From Peribacillus frigoritolerans (lineage in GTDB: Bacteria; Bacillota; Bacilli; Bacillales; DSM-1321): a DNA stretch of 64,000 bases. The stretch covers positions 1,582,001-1,646,000 of the forward strand of contig NZ_CP158190.1 of NCBI RefSeq assembly GCF_040250305.1, in the 5' to 3' direction. The notes beneath the pieces were generated by a model. It did no database searches and was not told the DNA's origin. It saw nothing but the letters and a program-made list of their open reading frames with translations. The stretch's first letter is position 1. Each line of letters starts with the position of its first letter. The translations under genes and the position numbers were made by a program. This document shows positions 1 through 8,049 of this stretch, in pieces.

Positions 1-2
1 TA

Positions 3-398
3 CTGGCCGCTCAGGCACTATTGGAAAATATTCAATTCGAGACAGATTTTGAAGAAGATGAATTTAAGGTTTTATGTGAAGCGAACCAGTTAAAGCAAGT
101 GTTCATTAACATCATCAAAAATGCATTGGAAGTCATGCCGGATGGCGGATCTGTTCAAATTAAAACAAGCCGGTTTTCAGAGAAATACGGTTGTATCTCA
201 ATTACCGATAAAGGCATGGGGATCTCAACGGAAATGCTAAAAAAATTGGGTGAACCTTTTTATACGACGAAGGATAGGGGAACCGGACTCGGGCTCATGG
301 TCAGCTATAAAATCATTGAAGAGCACAATGGCTATATAGAAGTCGAAAGCGAGGTGGGAAAAGGGACGAGCTTTCATATTTATTTGCCTTTCGAGTAG
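3..398 (+). CDS. Sensor histidine kinase, C-terminal ATPase domain (partial)
   Basis: The gene enters from the left edge; only the HATPase_c domain is inside the window and the phospho-acceptor histidine lies upstream. The reading frame is open from base 3, so the TTG at 21 is internal. Visible motifs in order are the N box (NIIKNALEVM), G1 (DKGMGIS), the F box (EPFYTTK) and G2 (GTGLGL), ending in a short strand typical of Bacillus sporulation kinases of the KinA/KinE type. The protein binds ATP and autophosphorylates. A Spo0E-like phosphatase gene follows downstream, and a second kinase lies at 3.8 kb, so a role in the Spo0A phosphorelay is a reasonable inference. Which kinase it is cannot be told without the sensor half. 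Confidence 0.9.
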   Translation: MAAQALLENIQFETDFEEDEFKVLCEANQLKQVFINIIKNALEVMPDGGSVQIKTSRFSEKYGCISITDKGMGISTEMLKKLGEPFYTTKDRGTGLGLMVSYKIIEEHNGYIEVESEVGKGTSFHIYLPFE

Positions 399-655
399 AA
401 GATATTTGCGACATTACTGCCGAATAACTGGCTAGCCGAGACACCGCTAGATGCCTGCTTTGATGCGGATTGACAGGCAGTCGGCGGAAAGGGAGCGGCT
501 TTCTGAAAATAACTGAAACGTTTTCGCGAAAATAGGTTCTATCTAATTTATTAAACAAAGGGATTCGAAGGGAAAGCGAGTGCCTGGAGTGGACAAATAA
601 TACTTATCCTAAAAAAACTGCAGGCAAACTGGCTTTTCTTCGAATTTTCTACAGT
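398..655 (+). repeat. Intergenic repeat, copy 1 (with nested second element)
   Basis: It starts at the kinase stop codon. The left part (398-515) aligns with the copies at 11643 and 11989: a GCGACA..CTGCCG start, CTAGCCGAGAC, GCTTTGATGCGG and GTCGGCGGAAAGGGAG in the same order. From about 530 to 600 it carries an extra block absent from the 11.99-kb copy (GTTCTATCTAA, AAAGCGAGTGCCTGGAG) that matches the element at 39723-39819, suggesting one element nested in another. The end (ACTGCAGGCAAA) is shared with 12126. I see no convincing gene in it. Confidence 0.65.
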
Positions 656-659
656 CTGG

Positions 660-686
660 GGAATCCATTATTGGATTCCTTTTTTT
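660..686 (+). terminator. Rho-independent terminator
   Basis: A perfect 8-bp stem (GGAATCCA/TGGATTCC) with a TTAT loop is followed by seven T. It is 260 bp downstream of the kinase stop, with only repeat sequence between, so it may be the kinase terminator displaced by repeat insertion. From 687 to 960 I see nothing else. Confidence 0.75.
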
Positions 687-988
687 AGTCCTTCATTATT
701 ATCATGGAACCACAATTAAGCTCAATAAAAATGTTGTGCTTTCATTAAAGGGAAGCTGCCGAATTAATTAAGCGGAAACTTATAATCCCCTCAAATTGGT
801 GAACTTTCAAATCATTTTTCGGAGCTGGCTTCATATGATTTCTTCCTGATCATTATAAGAGTTTTATGGTTAGAAATTTCCGTCATATCCTGTCTGCTAG
901 TGGGTAAAGCTTTATCGCAATTTAAGAAGTTTTGTCTTTTTTTGCGAATCTATTTACATATAAGGCATATTTTGTAATACTTCTTTAT

Positions 989-994
989 TATAAT
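989..994 (+). promoter_or_regulatory. Possible -10 box of the Spo0E-like gene
   Basis: TATAAT lies in an AT-rich run 24 bp upstream of the GTG at 1018. No clear -35 hexamer is visible at the right spacing, so this is only a weak promoter call. Confidence 0.3.
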
Positions 995-1017
995 GTAACT
1001 TTAAAAGGGCAGGAGTA

Positions 1018-1269
1018 GTGAATGTAGTTATGAATTCTAGGTGTGCAATGGAAATTTGTTCTGAGATTCGGATGAAGCGTTGGGAAATGATGGAGTTGGC
1101 CAAAATGTATGGACTAGGTCATGAGTATACCCTTCGCCAAAGTGAGCAGCTTGATAAACTAATAAATGAGTATTTGATCCTTCAACATCATTCATCGGAA
1201 GTGAGAAATAAGCGGGAAGAAATGGTTGTTATAGTGCAGCAGCCCTTTAATGATGACATAACCTTTTAG
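1018..1269 (+). CDS. Spo0E-like aspartyl-phosphate phosphatase
   Basis: This is a small protein (83 codons from the GTG). Its core is the Spo0E family helical hairpin: helix one (MEICSEIRMKRWEMMELAKMYG) is followed by the family signature SEQLDKLINEY around residues 42-52. Spo0E-type proteins dephosphorylate Spo0A~P and so hold back sporulation. The position just after a sporulation-type kinase fits that role. The start is uncertain: AGGAG at 1011-1015 is too close to the GTG at 1018, and the ATG at 1030 is slightly too far; neither choice touches the conserved core. The acidic/hydrophobic C-terminal tail after residue 65 is not conserved in the family. Family membership is clear; the exact paralogue is not. 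Confidence 0.82.
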   Translation: MNVVMNSRCAMEICSEIRMKRWEMMELAKMYGLGHEYTLRQSEQLDKLINEYLILQHHSSEVRNKREEMVVIVQQPFNDDITF

Positions 1270-1520
1270 AGGGAACTGAATGCATGCATGACTTTTTAAA
1301 TTGGCAGGCAGGGAGACAATCCCCTTTTTGCGATTTCTCATGAACGAACCTCAACATATCATTTAAAAACAATTAAAGAAAGACTTATATACACAAGAAT
1401 ATATCTTTGGAATTTTCATGGGTTTGGGGTATATATCGGGGGAGGTCACCAGAGGGTGTCCTTCATGCATCGGGATTGGTTTAGAGGACTTACTTTTTCT
1501 GAATGGATTACACTGATAAA

Positions 1521-1557
1521 TAAAAAGTAAGGGCTGACTCACTTGATGGAGCCAGCC
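1521..1557 (-). terminator. Terminator of the ZIP transporter gene
   Basis: Read on the minus strand, an imperfect GC stem (GGCTGGCTC/GAGTCAGCC, one mismatch) is followed by a T-rich tail. It lies just past the transporter stop codon. Confidence 0.5.
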
Positions 1558-1574
1558 ATGGCAGGTGGGGGAAA

Positions 1575-2306
1575 TTACAAAACTTCCAATAATATTACCA
1601 TGAACAAAAGGCCGACAATGAAGGAATAGGTAGATGTGCGTTCATTACCATCCCCATGGCTTTCAGGAATCAATTCCTTATAAACGATGAAAAGCATGGC
1701 CCCGGCGGCGAAAGCTAGGCCGTATGGAACCAGGAACCCAATGTAAGAGGTTAAATAATAACCCAATAACCCTGTAATTATTTCGATGGTACCGGTTAAG
1801 GTTGCTATCAGGAACGCTGTGAGTTTACCGATTTTTTGATTAATTAAAAACAAGGCTACCAGTAAGCCTTCCGGAGCATTTTGCAGGCCGATGGCAAAAG
1901 CGATCAAGTTACCTGTATCAGCTGTATCAGAGGCATAACTGACCCCGACCGAAAGACCCTCAGGAATATTATGAAGTGTAATGGCAGTGATGATGAGCAA
2001 AGCTTTTTCATCGAACTTAATGCCACTTTTCGTATGGCTGAGATCGATATGAGGAATGTTTTTTTCCATGATCGTTAATGTCAATACCCCGAGAAAAACT
2101 CCAATGACTAGCTGAATATACCCTCCGGTGGCCAGAGACTCCGGGATCAGGCTCAATAACGAAGCAGCCATCATGATTCCAGCGGTGAATGCCAGAAGCG
2201 TATCTCTGAATCGATGTGTGATTGAACCTTGAATGAACAAGATTGGTAACGCACCAAACCCTGTAGACATAGCAGATAGGATGCTGCCTAATAAAACTCC
2301 ACTCAT
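1575..2306 (-). CDS. ZIP family divalent metal transporter
   Basis: A 243-residue polytopic membrane protein of the ZIP (ZupT/GufA) family, which brings Zn2+ and other divalent cations into the cytoplasm. The metal-binding signature HNIPEG is at residues 112-117 in the fourth hydrophobic segment; the partner motif in the next helix is QNAPEG (142-147), where many relatives have ENxPEG. About eight membrane spans are predicted, with a short hydrophilic loop around residues 80-100. AAAGGAG sits 6 bp before the ATG. It is a single-gene unit between its own terminator and the convergently placed upstream exporter gene on the same strand. A 15-bp palindrome at 2362-2376, about 55 bp upstream of the start, could be an operator. 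Substrate cannot be fixed from sequence. Confidence 0.88.
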   Translation of the reverse strand: MSGVLLGSILSAMSTGFGALPILFIQGSITHRFRDTLLAFTAGIMMAASLLSLIPESLATGGYIQLVIGVFLGVLTLTIMEKNIPHIDLSHTKSGIKFDEKALLIITAITLHNIPEGLSVGVSYASDTADTGNLIAFAIGLQNAPEGLLVALFLINQKIGKLTAFLIATLTGTIEIITGLLGYYLTSYIGFLVPYGLAFAAGAMLFIVYKELIPESHGDGNERTSTYSFIVGLLFMVILLEVL

Positions 2307-2361
2307 AAATTTCTCCTTTGTATGGTACTTATCGTTACTTATTTGTATACTTTTGGGTGAA

Positions 2362-2376
2362 ACAATAATTTATTGT
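2362..2376. promoter_or_regulatory. Palindrome upstream of the ZIP gene, possible operator
   Basis: Perfect inverted repeat ACAATAA-T-TTATTGT in the 114-bp gap between the ZIP gene start and the Fsr gene stop. It does not match the Zur or Fur consensus I know. Calling it an operator is inference. Confidence 0.35.
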
Positions 2377-2420
2377 ATTTAGACATAAAGAATATGTTCC
2401 AGGAAATAGCAATTATGCAG

Positions 2421-3644
2421 TTATTCTTCTGCATACCATTTTTTCAATGTTTGATCAGTCGGCAGCGACATGCTGATGATCCCCAGCAATGGCAGGAATC
2501 CCACTAGCTTAATCATCGATTCGATTCCAATTATATCGGCAATGGCTCCCAATGAAACGGATCCAATGGCACCCATTCCAAAGGCTAACCCTACAGTCAA
2601 GCCTGCCATCGTTCCGACTTTCCCCGGGACCAATTCCTGTGCGTATATTACAGTGACGGAAAAACTGCTCATTATAATGAATCCCGCCATCAATAATAAG
2701 ATAAAAGCGGCTGTAGGAGGTACGAATGGTAAAAGTGCGGTTAGTGGCATGCTGGCAGCGAATGAAAAGAAAATGACATTTTTGCGCCCGAATCTATCAG
2801 CAAGCGGACCTCCGAAAAACGTACCTACAGCACCAGCGGCTAAAAAGGCAAATAGGAAAAATTGTGCGGATTTTATCGTGAATGAATATTGCTCGATCAA
2901 ATAAAAACTATAAAAGTTCGTCATGCAAGATACATACCAGGAACGGGCAAAAATAATGAATAAAATCAATACCAGGGCTTTTGCCACTTTATGGGACCGC
3001 TCTTTATTGATTACTTTTGCAGCCAGCTTTTTAGGCTGGAAGTGAACCAATTTTTGTGAATACCATTTGGCAATATACAGCAATAGGAAAACGGCCATTA
3101 AGGCAACCAGGGCAAACCAGAGTGCGCCTTTTTGTCCAAAAGGAACAAGTACGATGGCTGTGATGAGCGGGGCAAGTGCCTGCCCGCTATTCCCTCCGAC
3201 CTGATAAATTGATTGTGCCAGGCCTCTCTTTGGTCCGCCTGCCATGTAGGCAACCCTGGAGCCTTCCGGATGGAATATGGCTGACCCTAAGCCCATCAAG
3301 ATGACCGCACCAAGGATAATGTTATAGTTTGGGGCAATTGCAAGAATGATGACCCCGATTAAAGTACTGGTCAACCCAATGGGCAATGCATATGGAAAGG
3401 GCCTTTTATCCGTATAGAACCCAACTGCCGGCTGCAGAAGCGATGAGACGATATTCAGGCAGAATGCAATCATCCCCAGCTGTGTATACGTTAACGACAT
3501 TGATTTTTCGAGGATTGGGAACATGGCCGGTACGACAGCCTGTAGAGAATCATTCATTAAATGGCATATGCCTATGATGATCATGATTTTAAGAGTCATA
3601 TCCTGTTTTTGCGGCTTTGTTTTAATGGCAGCGATACTTCCCAT
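2421..3644 (-). CDS. MFS transporter, fosmidomycin-resistance (Fsr) type
   Basis: A 407-residue major facilitator with about 12 membrane segments. The N-terminal helix motif HLMNDSLQAVVPAMFPIL and GLGSAIFHPEGSRVA in the middle of the first half are characteristic of the Fsr family, whose best known member exports fosmidomycin in E. coli. The cytoplasmic loop 6-7 (around residues 205-220) is basic, as expected. AAGGAA precedes the ATG at 3644. It is transcribed in the same direction as the ZIP gene but a 114-bp gap with a palindrome separates them, so I do not treat them as one operon. The natural substrate is unknown; drug efflux is only one possibility. Confidence 0.87.
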   Translation of the reverse strand: MGSIAAIKTKPQKQDMTLKIMIIIGICHLMNDSLQAVVPAMFPILEKSMSLTYTQLGMIAFCLNIVSSLLQPAVGFYTDKRPFPYALPIGLTSTLIGVIILAIAPNYNIILGAVILMGLGSAIFHPEGSRVAYMAGGPKRGLAQSIYQVGGNSGQALAPLITAIVLVPFGQKGALWFALVALMAVFLLLYIAKWYSQKLVHFQPKKLAAKVINKERSHKVAKALVLILFIIFARSWYVSCMTNFYSFYLIEQYSFTIKSAQFFLFAFLAAGAVGTFFGGPLADRFGRKNVIFFSFAASMPLTALLPFVPPTAAFILLLMAGFIIMSSFSVTVIYAQELVPGKVGTMAGLTVGLAFGMGAIGSVSLGAIADIIGIESMIKLVGFLPLLGIISMSLPTDQTLKKWYAEE

Positions 3645-3786
3645 CTGTTTATTTCCTTCTTCCTGATTAAGATTTTTACCTATTCAATAAATAGATTCAA
3701 GAGGCATGCAGCGTATGCATGACGTCTTAAAATAAATCGGAATCGTTTATAGTCTTCATAAAAAAATGAAACCCTTCAAAGTATTG

Positions 3787-5280
3787 CTATGAATGTTTTA
3801 TCAGCGGTAAGCTGATTGTAACGGTTGTACCGTTTTGAGGTTTACTTGAAAACTTGATGGTACCGTTAAAAGATTCAATTATTCGTTTACACACAAATAG
3901 CCCTAATCCGGTTCCTTCCTTTTTCGATGTATAGAAGGGATCGAACACTTTATCTATATCTTTTTCATTCAGTCCTTGCCCGGTGTCGATGATCCTGATT
4001 TTAGCCCATTCATTTTCATGGTGAATTTGAATCCTTAACTTTTTCCCAACTTCCATGGCCTCGAAACCGTTTTTGGCAATGTTGAGAATGACTTGTTTGA
4101 GTTGGTCCTTTGTACAATGAACCCGGATCGGCTCCTTTATGATATTCCATTCCACTTCAATATTGAAGTGACGTGCTTCTGATTCTATTATTGGTCTCAA
4201 TTCAGCAATGATACTGCGAATATCATATAAGGATAAAGTCTGGGCCATTGGCTTCCCTAAAATCAAAAATTCGCTGACGATGCTATTGATCCGTTCAATT
4301 TCCTTCATGATGACAGAGTAATAGAACTGATCTTGTTCTTCAGGGTGTTTTTCAACCAATAATTGCACTAGCCCCTTTATGCCGGTAAGTGGGTTTTTTA
4401 TTTCATGTGCAGTACTGGCAGCTAATGTACCGACAAAATCTATTTTTTGGCTTTCGTTTAGTAACTTCTGATTTTTAATATTCCTGCCAACGATCAGTTC
4501 CTCCACGATGATATAGATCATGTGAGTAAAAAAGAAGGTGAAAAAGACAAGCATTAAAAAAACATTCATGTTATTTGTGTTATTCTTGTCGGGCGCTTTG
4601 ACCGACAGTGTCCAATCGACTTCGGTCAAAGGGACATCCACCCATGTTGAATGTCCAGTGAATCCTTCGGCATTTATATCTAAAATTCGGGTTTTGTCCT
4701 TTGTTTCCAATTTAAAGGTATGGCCGGGGATCAGGATCTTTAATCTTTTTTCCAAATGATCCAGCCTGATATGTGCCAATAAAAACCCTTGCACTTTTCT
4801 ATCTTGATCAAGAAATGGAGCAAAAATGGAAAAATAATTAAAATCACGGTTATGTAGCTTTTTTGTTCCTGCAACAAACGATTTTTGTGTTTTTACGGCA
4901 CGCTCAATATCATTCTGTTCAATTAAATAGTAATGATGGAAATTCTTATTCGTCCCTAAAATGGATACACCGTCGCGATTTAGCCAATACACTCCTGCAT
5001 ACCTGGGATCTGTATCTTTGATCCATTTCAAAAGAAGTTCGGTTTTTTTGTCATCCATATAAAGCACGGAACTGCTAAGGCTAAGCAGCTCAAGGCTTTC
5101 CTTCGTTTCACTGATAACTTGATCTATGTATTCTTGATAAACCGTTCCCGCCCATTTAGCTTGTTCCTGTCTTTCTTTTTGAATGGAACGTTCTAAATGC
5201 ATCCAATAAATGATAGAGAGAAAAATTAATGGTAAAATAACAATAAGTAGATATGTGGTGAATTTATGCCTTGTTTTCAT
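3787..5280 (-). CDS. kinD: Sporulation-type sensor histidine kinase (KinD-like)
   Basis: A 497-residue membrane kinase. TM1 spans residues 7-27, an extracytoplasmic sensor (Cache-like) region about 30-235, TM2 about 240-260. The catalytic part has the H box AASTAHEIKNPLTG (His292), N box around 397-406, G1 DTGQGL (432-437) and G2 GTGLGL (456-461). Such kinases feed phosphate into the Spo0F/Spo0B/Spo0A relay. The adjacent divergent gene is MhqR/YkvE-like, the same pairing as kinD-ykvE in B. subtilis, which supports the name. I start at the ATG at 5280: the longer in-frame start at 5364 would run through a perfect consensus promoter of mhqR and has no ribosome binding site. The site at 5280 is also weak, so the start carries some doubt. 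Confidence 0.85.
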   Translation of the reverse strand: MKTRHKFTTYLLIVILPLIFLSIIYWMHLERSIQKERQEQAKWAGTVYQEYIDQVISETKESLELLSLSSSVLYMDDKKTELLLKWIKDTDPRYAGVYWLNRDGVSILGTNKNFHHYYLIEQNDIERAVKTQKSFVAGTKKLHNRDFNYFSIFAPFLDQDRKVQGFLLAHIRLDHLEKRLKILIPGHTFKLETKDKTRILDINAEGFTGHSTWVDVPLTEVDWTLSVKAPDKNNTNNMNVFLMLVFFTFFFTHMIYIIVEELIVGRNIKNQKLLNESQKIDFVGTLAASTAHEIKNPLTGIKGLVQLLVEKHPEEQDQFYYSVIMKEIERINSIVSEFLILGKPMAQTLSLYDIRSIIAELRPIIESEARHFNIEVEWNIIKEPIRVHCTKDQLKQVILNIAKNGFEAMEVGKKLRIQIHHENEWAKIRIIDTGQGLNEKDIDKVFDPFYTSKKEGTGLGLFVCKRIIESFNGTIKFSSKPQNGTTVTISLPLIKHS

Positions 5281-5357
5281 GTTTGTCACTACTTTAGCTT
5301 TTTTTTCAAGTATATCAAAATGATTGATTAAACAATAGTGCATACTAACAGGGCAGA

Positions 5358-5386
5358 TTGACAAAAAAGTCTTTATGTCATATAAT
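5358..5386 (+). promoter_or_regulatory. Consensus sigma-A promoter of mhqR
   Basis: TTGACA (5358-5363), 17-bp spacer, TATAAT (5381-5386): a perfect vegetative promoter about 50 bp upstream of the mhqR ATG. Confidence 0.88.
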
Positions 5387-5393
5387 AACTTTT

Positions 5394-5404
5394 AATTCAA
5401 GATA
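5394..5404. promoter_or_regulatory. Possible MhqR operator half-site
   Basis: AATTCAAGATA lies just after the -10 box and matches 10 of 11 bases of one half of the MhqR operator as I recall it (half-site AATTCGAGATA). The left half is poorly conserved, so only a half-site is claimed. Confidence 0.35.
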
Positions 5405-5436
5405 TTTTAATTAAAAATTTTTAAGGTTGTGAAGTT

Positions 5437-5874
5437 ATGGAGAATAATAACATCCAACAGTCTTTGAAACTGTTCATTGTGATGTCTAGAGCTCATCGAT
5501 CCATCAATGATGTGGTAAATAAACATATAGCTGAAGAGGGTTTGAATCCAACTGAGTTTGCAGTACTGGAATTACTTTATCATAAAGGGGATCAGCCTCT
5601 TCAGCAAATAGGCGGAAAGATCCTGCTGGCGAGCGGCAGCATTACCTATGTCGTGGATAAACTTGAACAGAAGGAATATCTACAGCGAATAGCATGTAAA
5701 GAGGATCGCCGTGTAACCTTTGCAAAAATAACGGATAAAGGAAAGGCCTTCATTGAAGGAGTATTTCCTGAGCATGAAAAAAGAATCGATGATATCATGA
5801 GTGTACTTACGCAAGATGAAAAGGCCACCGTGATCGAATTGCTTAAAAAGATTGGGTATTCCGCTCAAAATTAA
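5437..5874 (+). CDS. mhqR: MarR-family regulator, MhqR/YkvE-like
   Basis: A 145-residue winged-helix repressor. The central block LNPTEFAVLELLYHKGDQP..QQIGGKILLASGSITYVVDKLEQKEYLQR (residues 36-88) matches B. subtilis MhqR (YkvE) almost residue for residue as I remember it, including the recognition helix SGSITYVVDKL. MhqR represses quinone- and azo-compound detoxification genes and responds to methylhydroquinone-type electrophiles. There is no cysteine in the N-terminal part, so redox sensing by an OhrR-type switch is unlikely. It has a consensus promoter, a putative own half-operator and a terminator just after the stop, so it is a monocistronic unit divergent from kinD. None of the known MhqR target genes is in the window. 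Confidence 0.85.
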   Translation: MENNNIQQSLKLFIVMSRAHRSINDVVNKHIAEEGLNPTEFAVLELLYHKGDQPLQQIGGKILLASGSITYVVDKLEQKEYLQRIACKEDRRVTFAKITDKGKAFIEGVFPEHEKRIDDIMSVLTQDEKATVIELLKKIGYSAQN

Positions 5875-5880
5875 CTAAAG

Positions 5881-5918
5881 AACCAGCACCCGGTTTTAAC
5901 TGCAGGTGCTGGTTTTTT
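5881..5918 (+). terminator. Terminator of mhqR
   Basis: Stem AACCAGCACC/GGTGCTGGTT with an intervening loop, followed by six T. Confidence 0.88.
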
Positions 5919-6091
5919 ATGTCTGATAAAACCTGAATTTGTTTTGGGGACATAGAGGTTTTTAATAAAGGTGTGGCGAATTAAATTATATTACGATAAC
6001 CGCAATAATGATGAATGTGACCTGGATTGGAAAATGTTACTCTGGCTTATACAGGAAAAAATGTTTTTATATCGTGAAAAGGAGCGTACAT

Positions 6092-7786
6092 ATGAAATTT
6101 AATGAGTATGAATATAAACGTCCTGAAATGGATGAAATTAAAACACGGTTCATGAAAGCTTTGGAAAAATTTACTGACGCTGCTAATGCCGATGCACAAA
6201 TAAAAGCCATGGAAGAAATAAATGAAATTCGAAATTATGTAGGTACGATGTTTAATTTGGTCTATATACGGCATTCCATTGATACCAATGATGATTTTTA
6301 TAAAGCGGAGAATGATTATTTAGATGACTTCTCCCCTGAAATGGAAGAGTTAACCTCCAAATTTTACAATGAACTCGTTCGCTCGAAATATCGCAAGGAG
6401 CTTGAGTTGAAATGGGGAACTCAACTATTTGACCTGGCAGAGGCCCAACTCAAAACTTTTTCGCCGGAAATCATACCACAGCTGCAAAAAGAAAATAAAT
6501 TATCAAGTGAATATTCACAATTGATTGCCTCTGCAAAAATCCCCTTTGATGGAAAAGAATTAACACTAGCGCAGCTTCAGCCTTTTATGGAGTCCTCGGA
6601 CCGTGAATTAAGGAAAAATGCAAGTGAGGCATATTACGGTTTCTTTGAAGAAAAGCAGGAGGAATTGGATCGTATATTCGACGAACTTGTCAAGGTGAGG
6701 CATGGGATTTCAACAGCGCTCGGTTATGGGAATTTCGTGGAACTTGGGTATTATCGAATGACAAGGACTGATTATGATGCTGAAATGGTTGCTGCATTCC
6801 GCAAGCAGGTGAAAGAGGAAGTGGTACCGCTTGTCACACGGCTGAAGGGACGTCAACGCGAACGTCTTGGATTGGAGAACCTGAACTATTATGATGAGAA
6901 TTTTCATTTCAGAACGGGTAATGCCATTCCAAAAGGCGATGCAGAGTGGATCATCGAAAACGGGAAAAAGATGTACCAGGAGCTTTCGCCTGAAACGAAT
7001 CAGTTTTTCAACTATATGATAGATAATGACCTGATGGACCTTGTGGCGAAGAAAGGAAAAGAGAGCGGAGGCTATTGTACTTTTATAGAAGACTATAAGG
7101 CTCCATTCATCTTTTCCAATTTCAACGGTACTTCCGGGGATATAGATGTTTTGACACATGAGGCAGGTCATGCATTCCAAGTGTATCGCAGCCGTGATCT
7201 TGACATTCCTGAGCATTATTGGCCCACATATGAAGCATGTGAAATCCATTCGATGAGCATGGAATTTTTAACTTGGCCTTGGATGGAGCTATTTTTCAAG
7301 GAAGATACGGAAAAGTATAAGTTTTCCCATTTAAGCGGTGCCCTCATATTCCTTCCGTATGGGGTGGCTGTTGATGAATTTCAGCATTTTGTCTATGAAA
7401 ATCCTGATGCCTCACCAGTTGAAAGAAAGCAGGCTTGGCGTAAGATCGAGATGGAATATTTGCCGCATCGCGATTATGAAGAAAATGAATTCTTGGAGAA
7501 TGGCGGGTATTGGCAGCGGCAAAGCCACATTTATCAATCACCTTTTTATTATATCGACTATACATTGGCCCAGATTTGTGCTTTCCAATTCTGGAAAAGG
7601 TCGACAGAAAAAGATGAAACGGCTTGGGAGGATTATTTGAATCTGTGCCAACTTGGAGGCAGCAAGTCTTTCCTTGATCTCGTTGAATCTGCAAATCTGA
7701 AATCCCCATTTGTTGACGGGACTGTAGAGTCCGTTGTGAAGGTGATAGACGAATGGCTCTCCACTGTAGATGATAAGGCATTATGA
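6092..7786 (+). CDS. M3 family oligoendopeptidase
   Basis: A 564-residue zinc metallopeptidase of the M3 family (oligoendopeptidase F group), cytoplasmic, cutting short peptides. The zinc motif is HEAGH (His356-His360) and the third ligand is probably Glu384 in EACEIHSMSME, 24 residues on. The N-terminal part is helical (residues 1-200) as in PepF. The frame is open upstream to 6008, but AAAAGGAG sits 7 bp before the ATG at 6092 (MKFNEYEYKRP), which is also where homologues begin. It is followed by a strong terminator, so it is a single-gene unit. Length and motifs are complete, with no sign of damage. Confidence 0.92.
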   Translation: MKFNEYEYKRPEMDEIKTRFMKALEKFTDAANADAQIKAMEEINEIRNYVGTMFNLVYIRHSIDTNDDFYKAENDYLDDFSPEMEELTSKFYNELVRSKYRKELELKWGTQLFDLAEAQLKTFSPEIIPQLQKENKLSSEYSQLIASAKIPFDGKELTLAQLQPFMESSDRELRKNASEAYYGFFEEKQEELDRIFDELVKVRHGISTALGYGNFVELGYYRMTRTDYDAEMVAAFRKQVKEEVVPLVTRLKGRQRERLGLENLNYYDENFHFRTGNAIPKGDAEWIIENGKKMYQELSPETNQFFNYMIDNDLMDLVAKKGKESGGYCTFIEDYKAPFIFSNFNGTSGDIDVLTHEAGHAFQVYRSRDLDIPEHYWPTYEACEIHSMSMEFLTWPWMELFFKEDTEKYKFSHLSGALIFLPYGVAVDEFQHFVYENPDASPVERKQAWRKIEMEYLPHRDYEENEFLENGGYWQRQSHIYQSPFYYIDYTLAQICAFQFWKRSTEKDETAWEDYLNLCQLGGSKSFLDLVESANLKSPFVDGTVESVVKVIDEWLSTVDDKAL

Positions 7787-7823
7787 AATATTAGGCTGTA
7801 TGATACGAAACGGATACTTGAAA

Positions 7824-7858
7824 GAACGCTTGGAGATTATTCCAAGCGTTTTTTTTAA
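7824..7858 (+). terminator. Terminator of the M3 peptidase gene
   Basis: Stem AACGCTTGGA/TTCCAAGCGTT followed by eight T. Confidence 0.88.
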
Positions 7859-7964
7859 TCTTTCATACGTTTGAAATGTTGGGCATGAAAAGTTCTGTTT
7901 GAAACCTCATGGAGAACTGCATAAGGGGGTTCAGTTTACATTAATGAGAGAATGTTAGCATAGT

Positions 7965-8000
7965 AAAAAAAAAGCCGACGAAAGGAATATTGCTCGGCTT
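7965..8000 (-). terminator. Orphan minus-strand terminator-like hairpin
   Basis: Read on the minus strand, a 7-bp stem AAGCCGA/TCGGCTT with a 15-nt loop is followed by nine T. No minus-strand gene precedes it; the next gene (ykvI) is on the plus strand. Confidence 0.4.
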
Positions 8001-8049
8001 GTCTTAAATGTCTCTTCCTTACATATAAATGTAGGGAGGAGGGGAGAGT

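Noticed and set aside
5281..5364. Longer N-terminus for the KinD-like kinase
   Set aside because: No ribosome binding site, and the region holds the perfect mhqR promoter.
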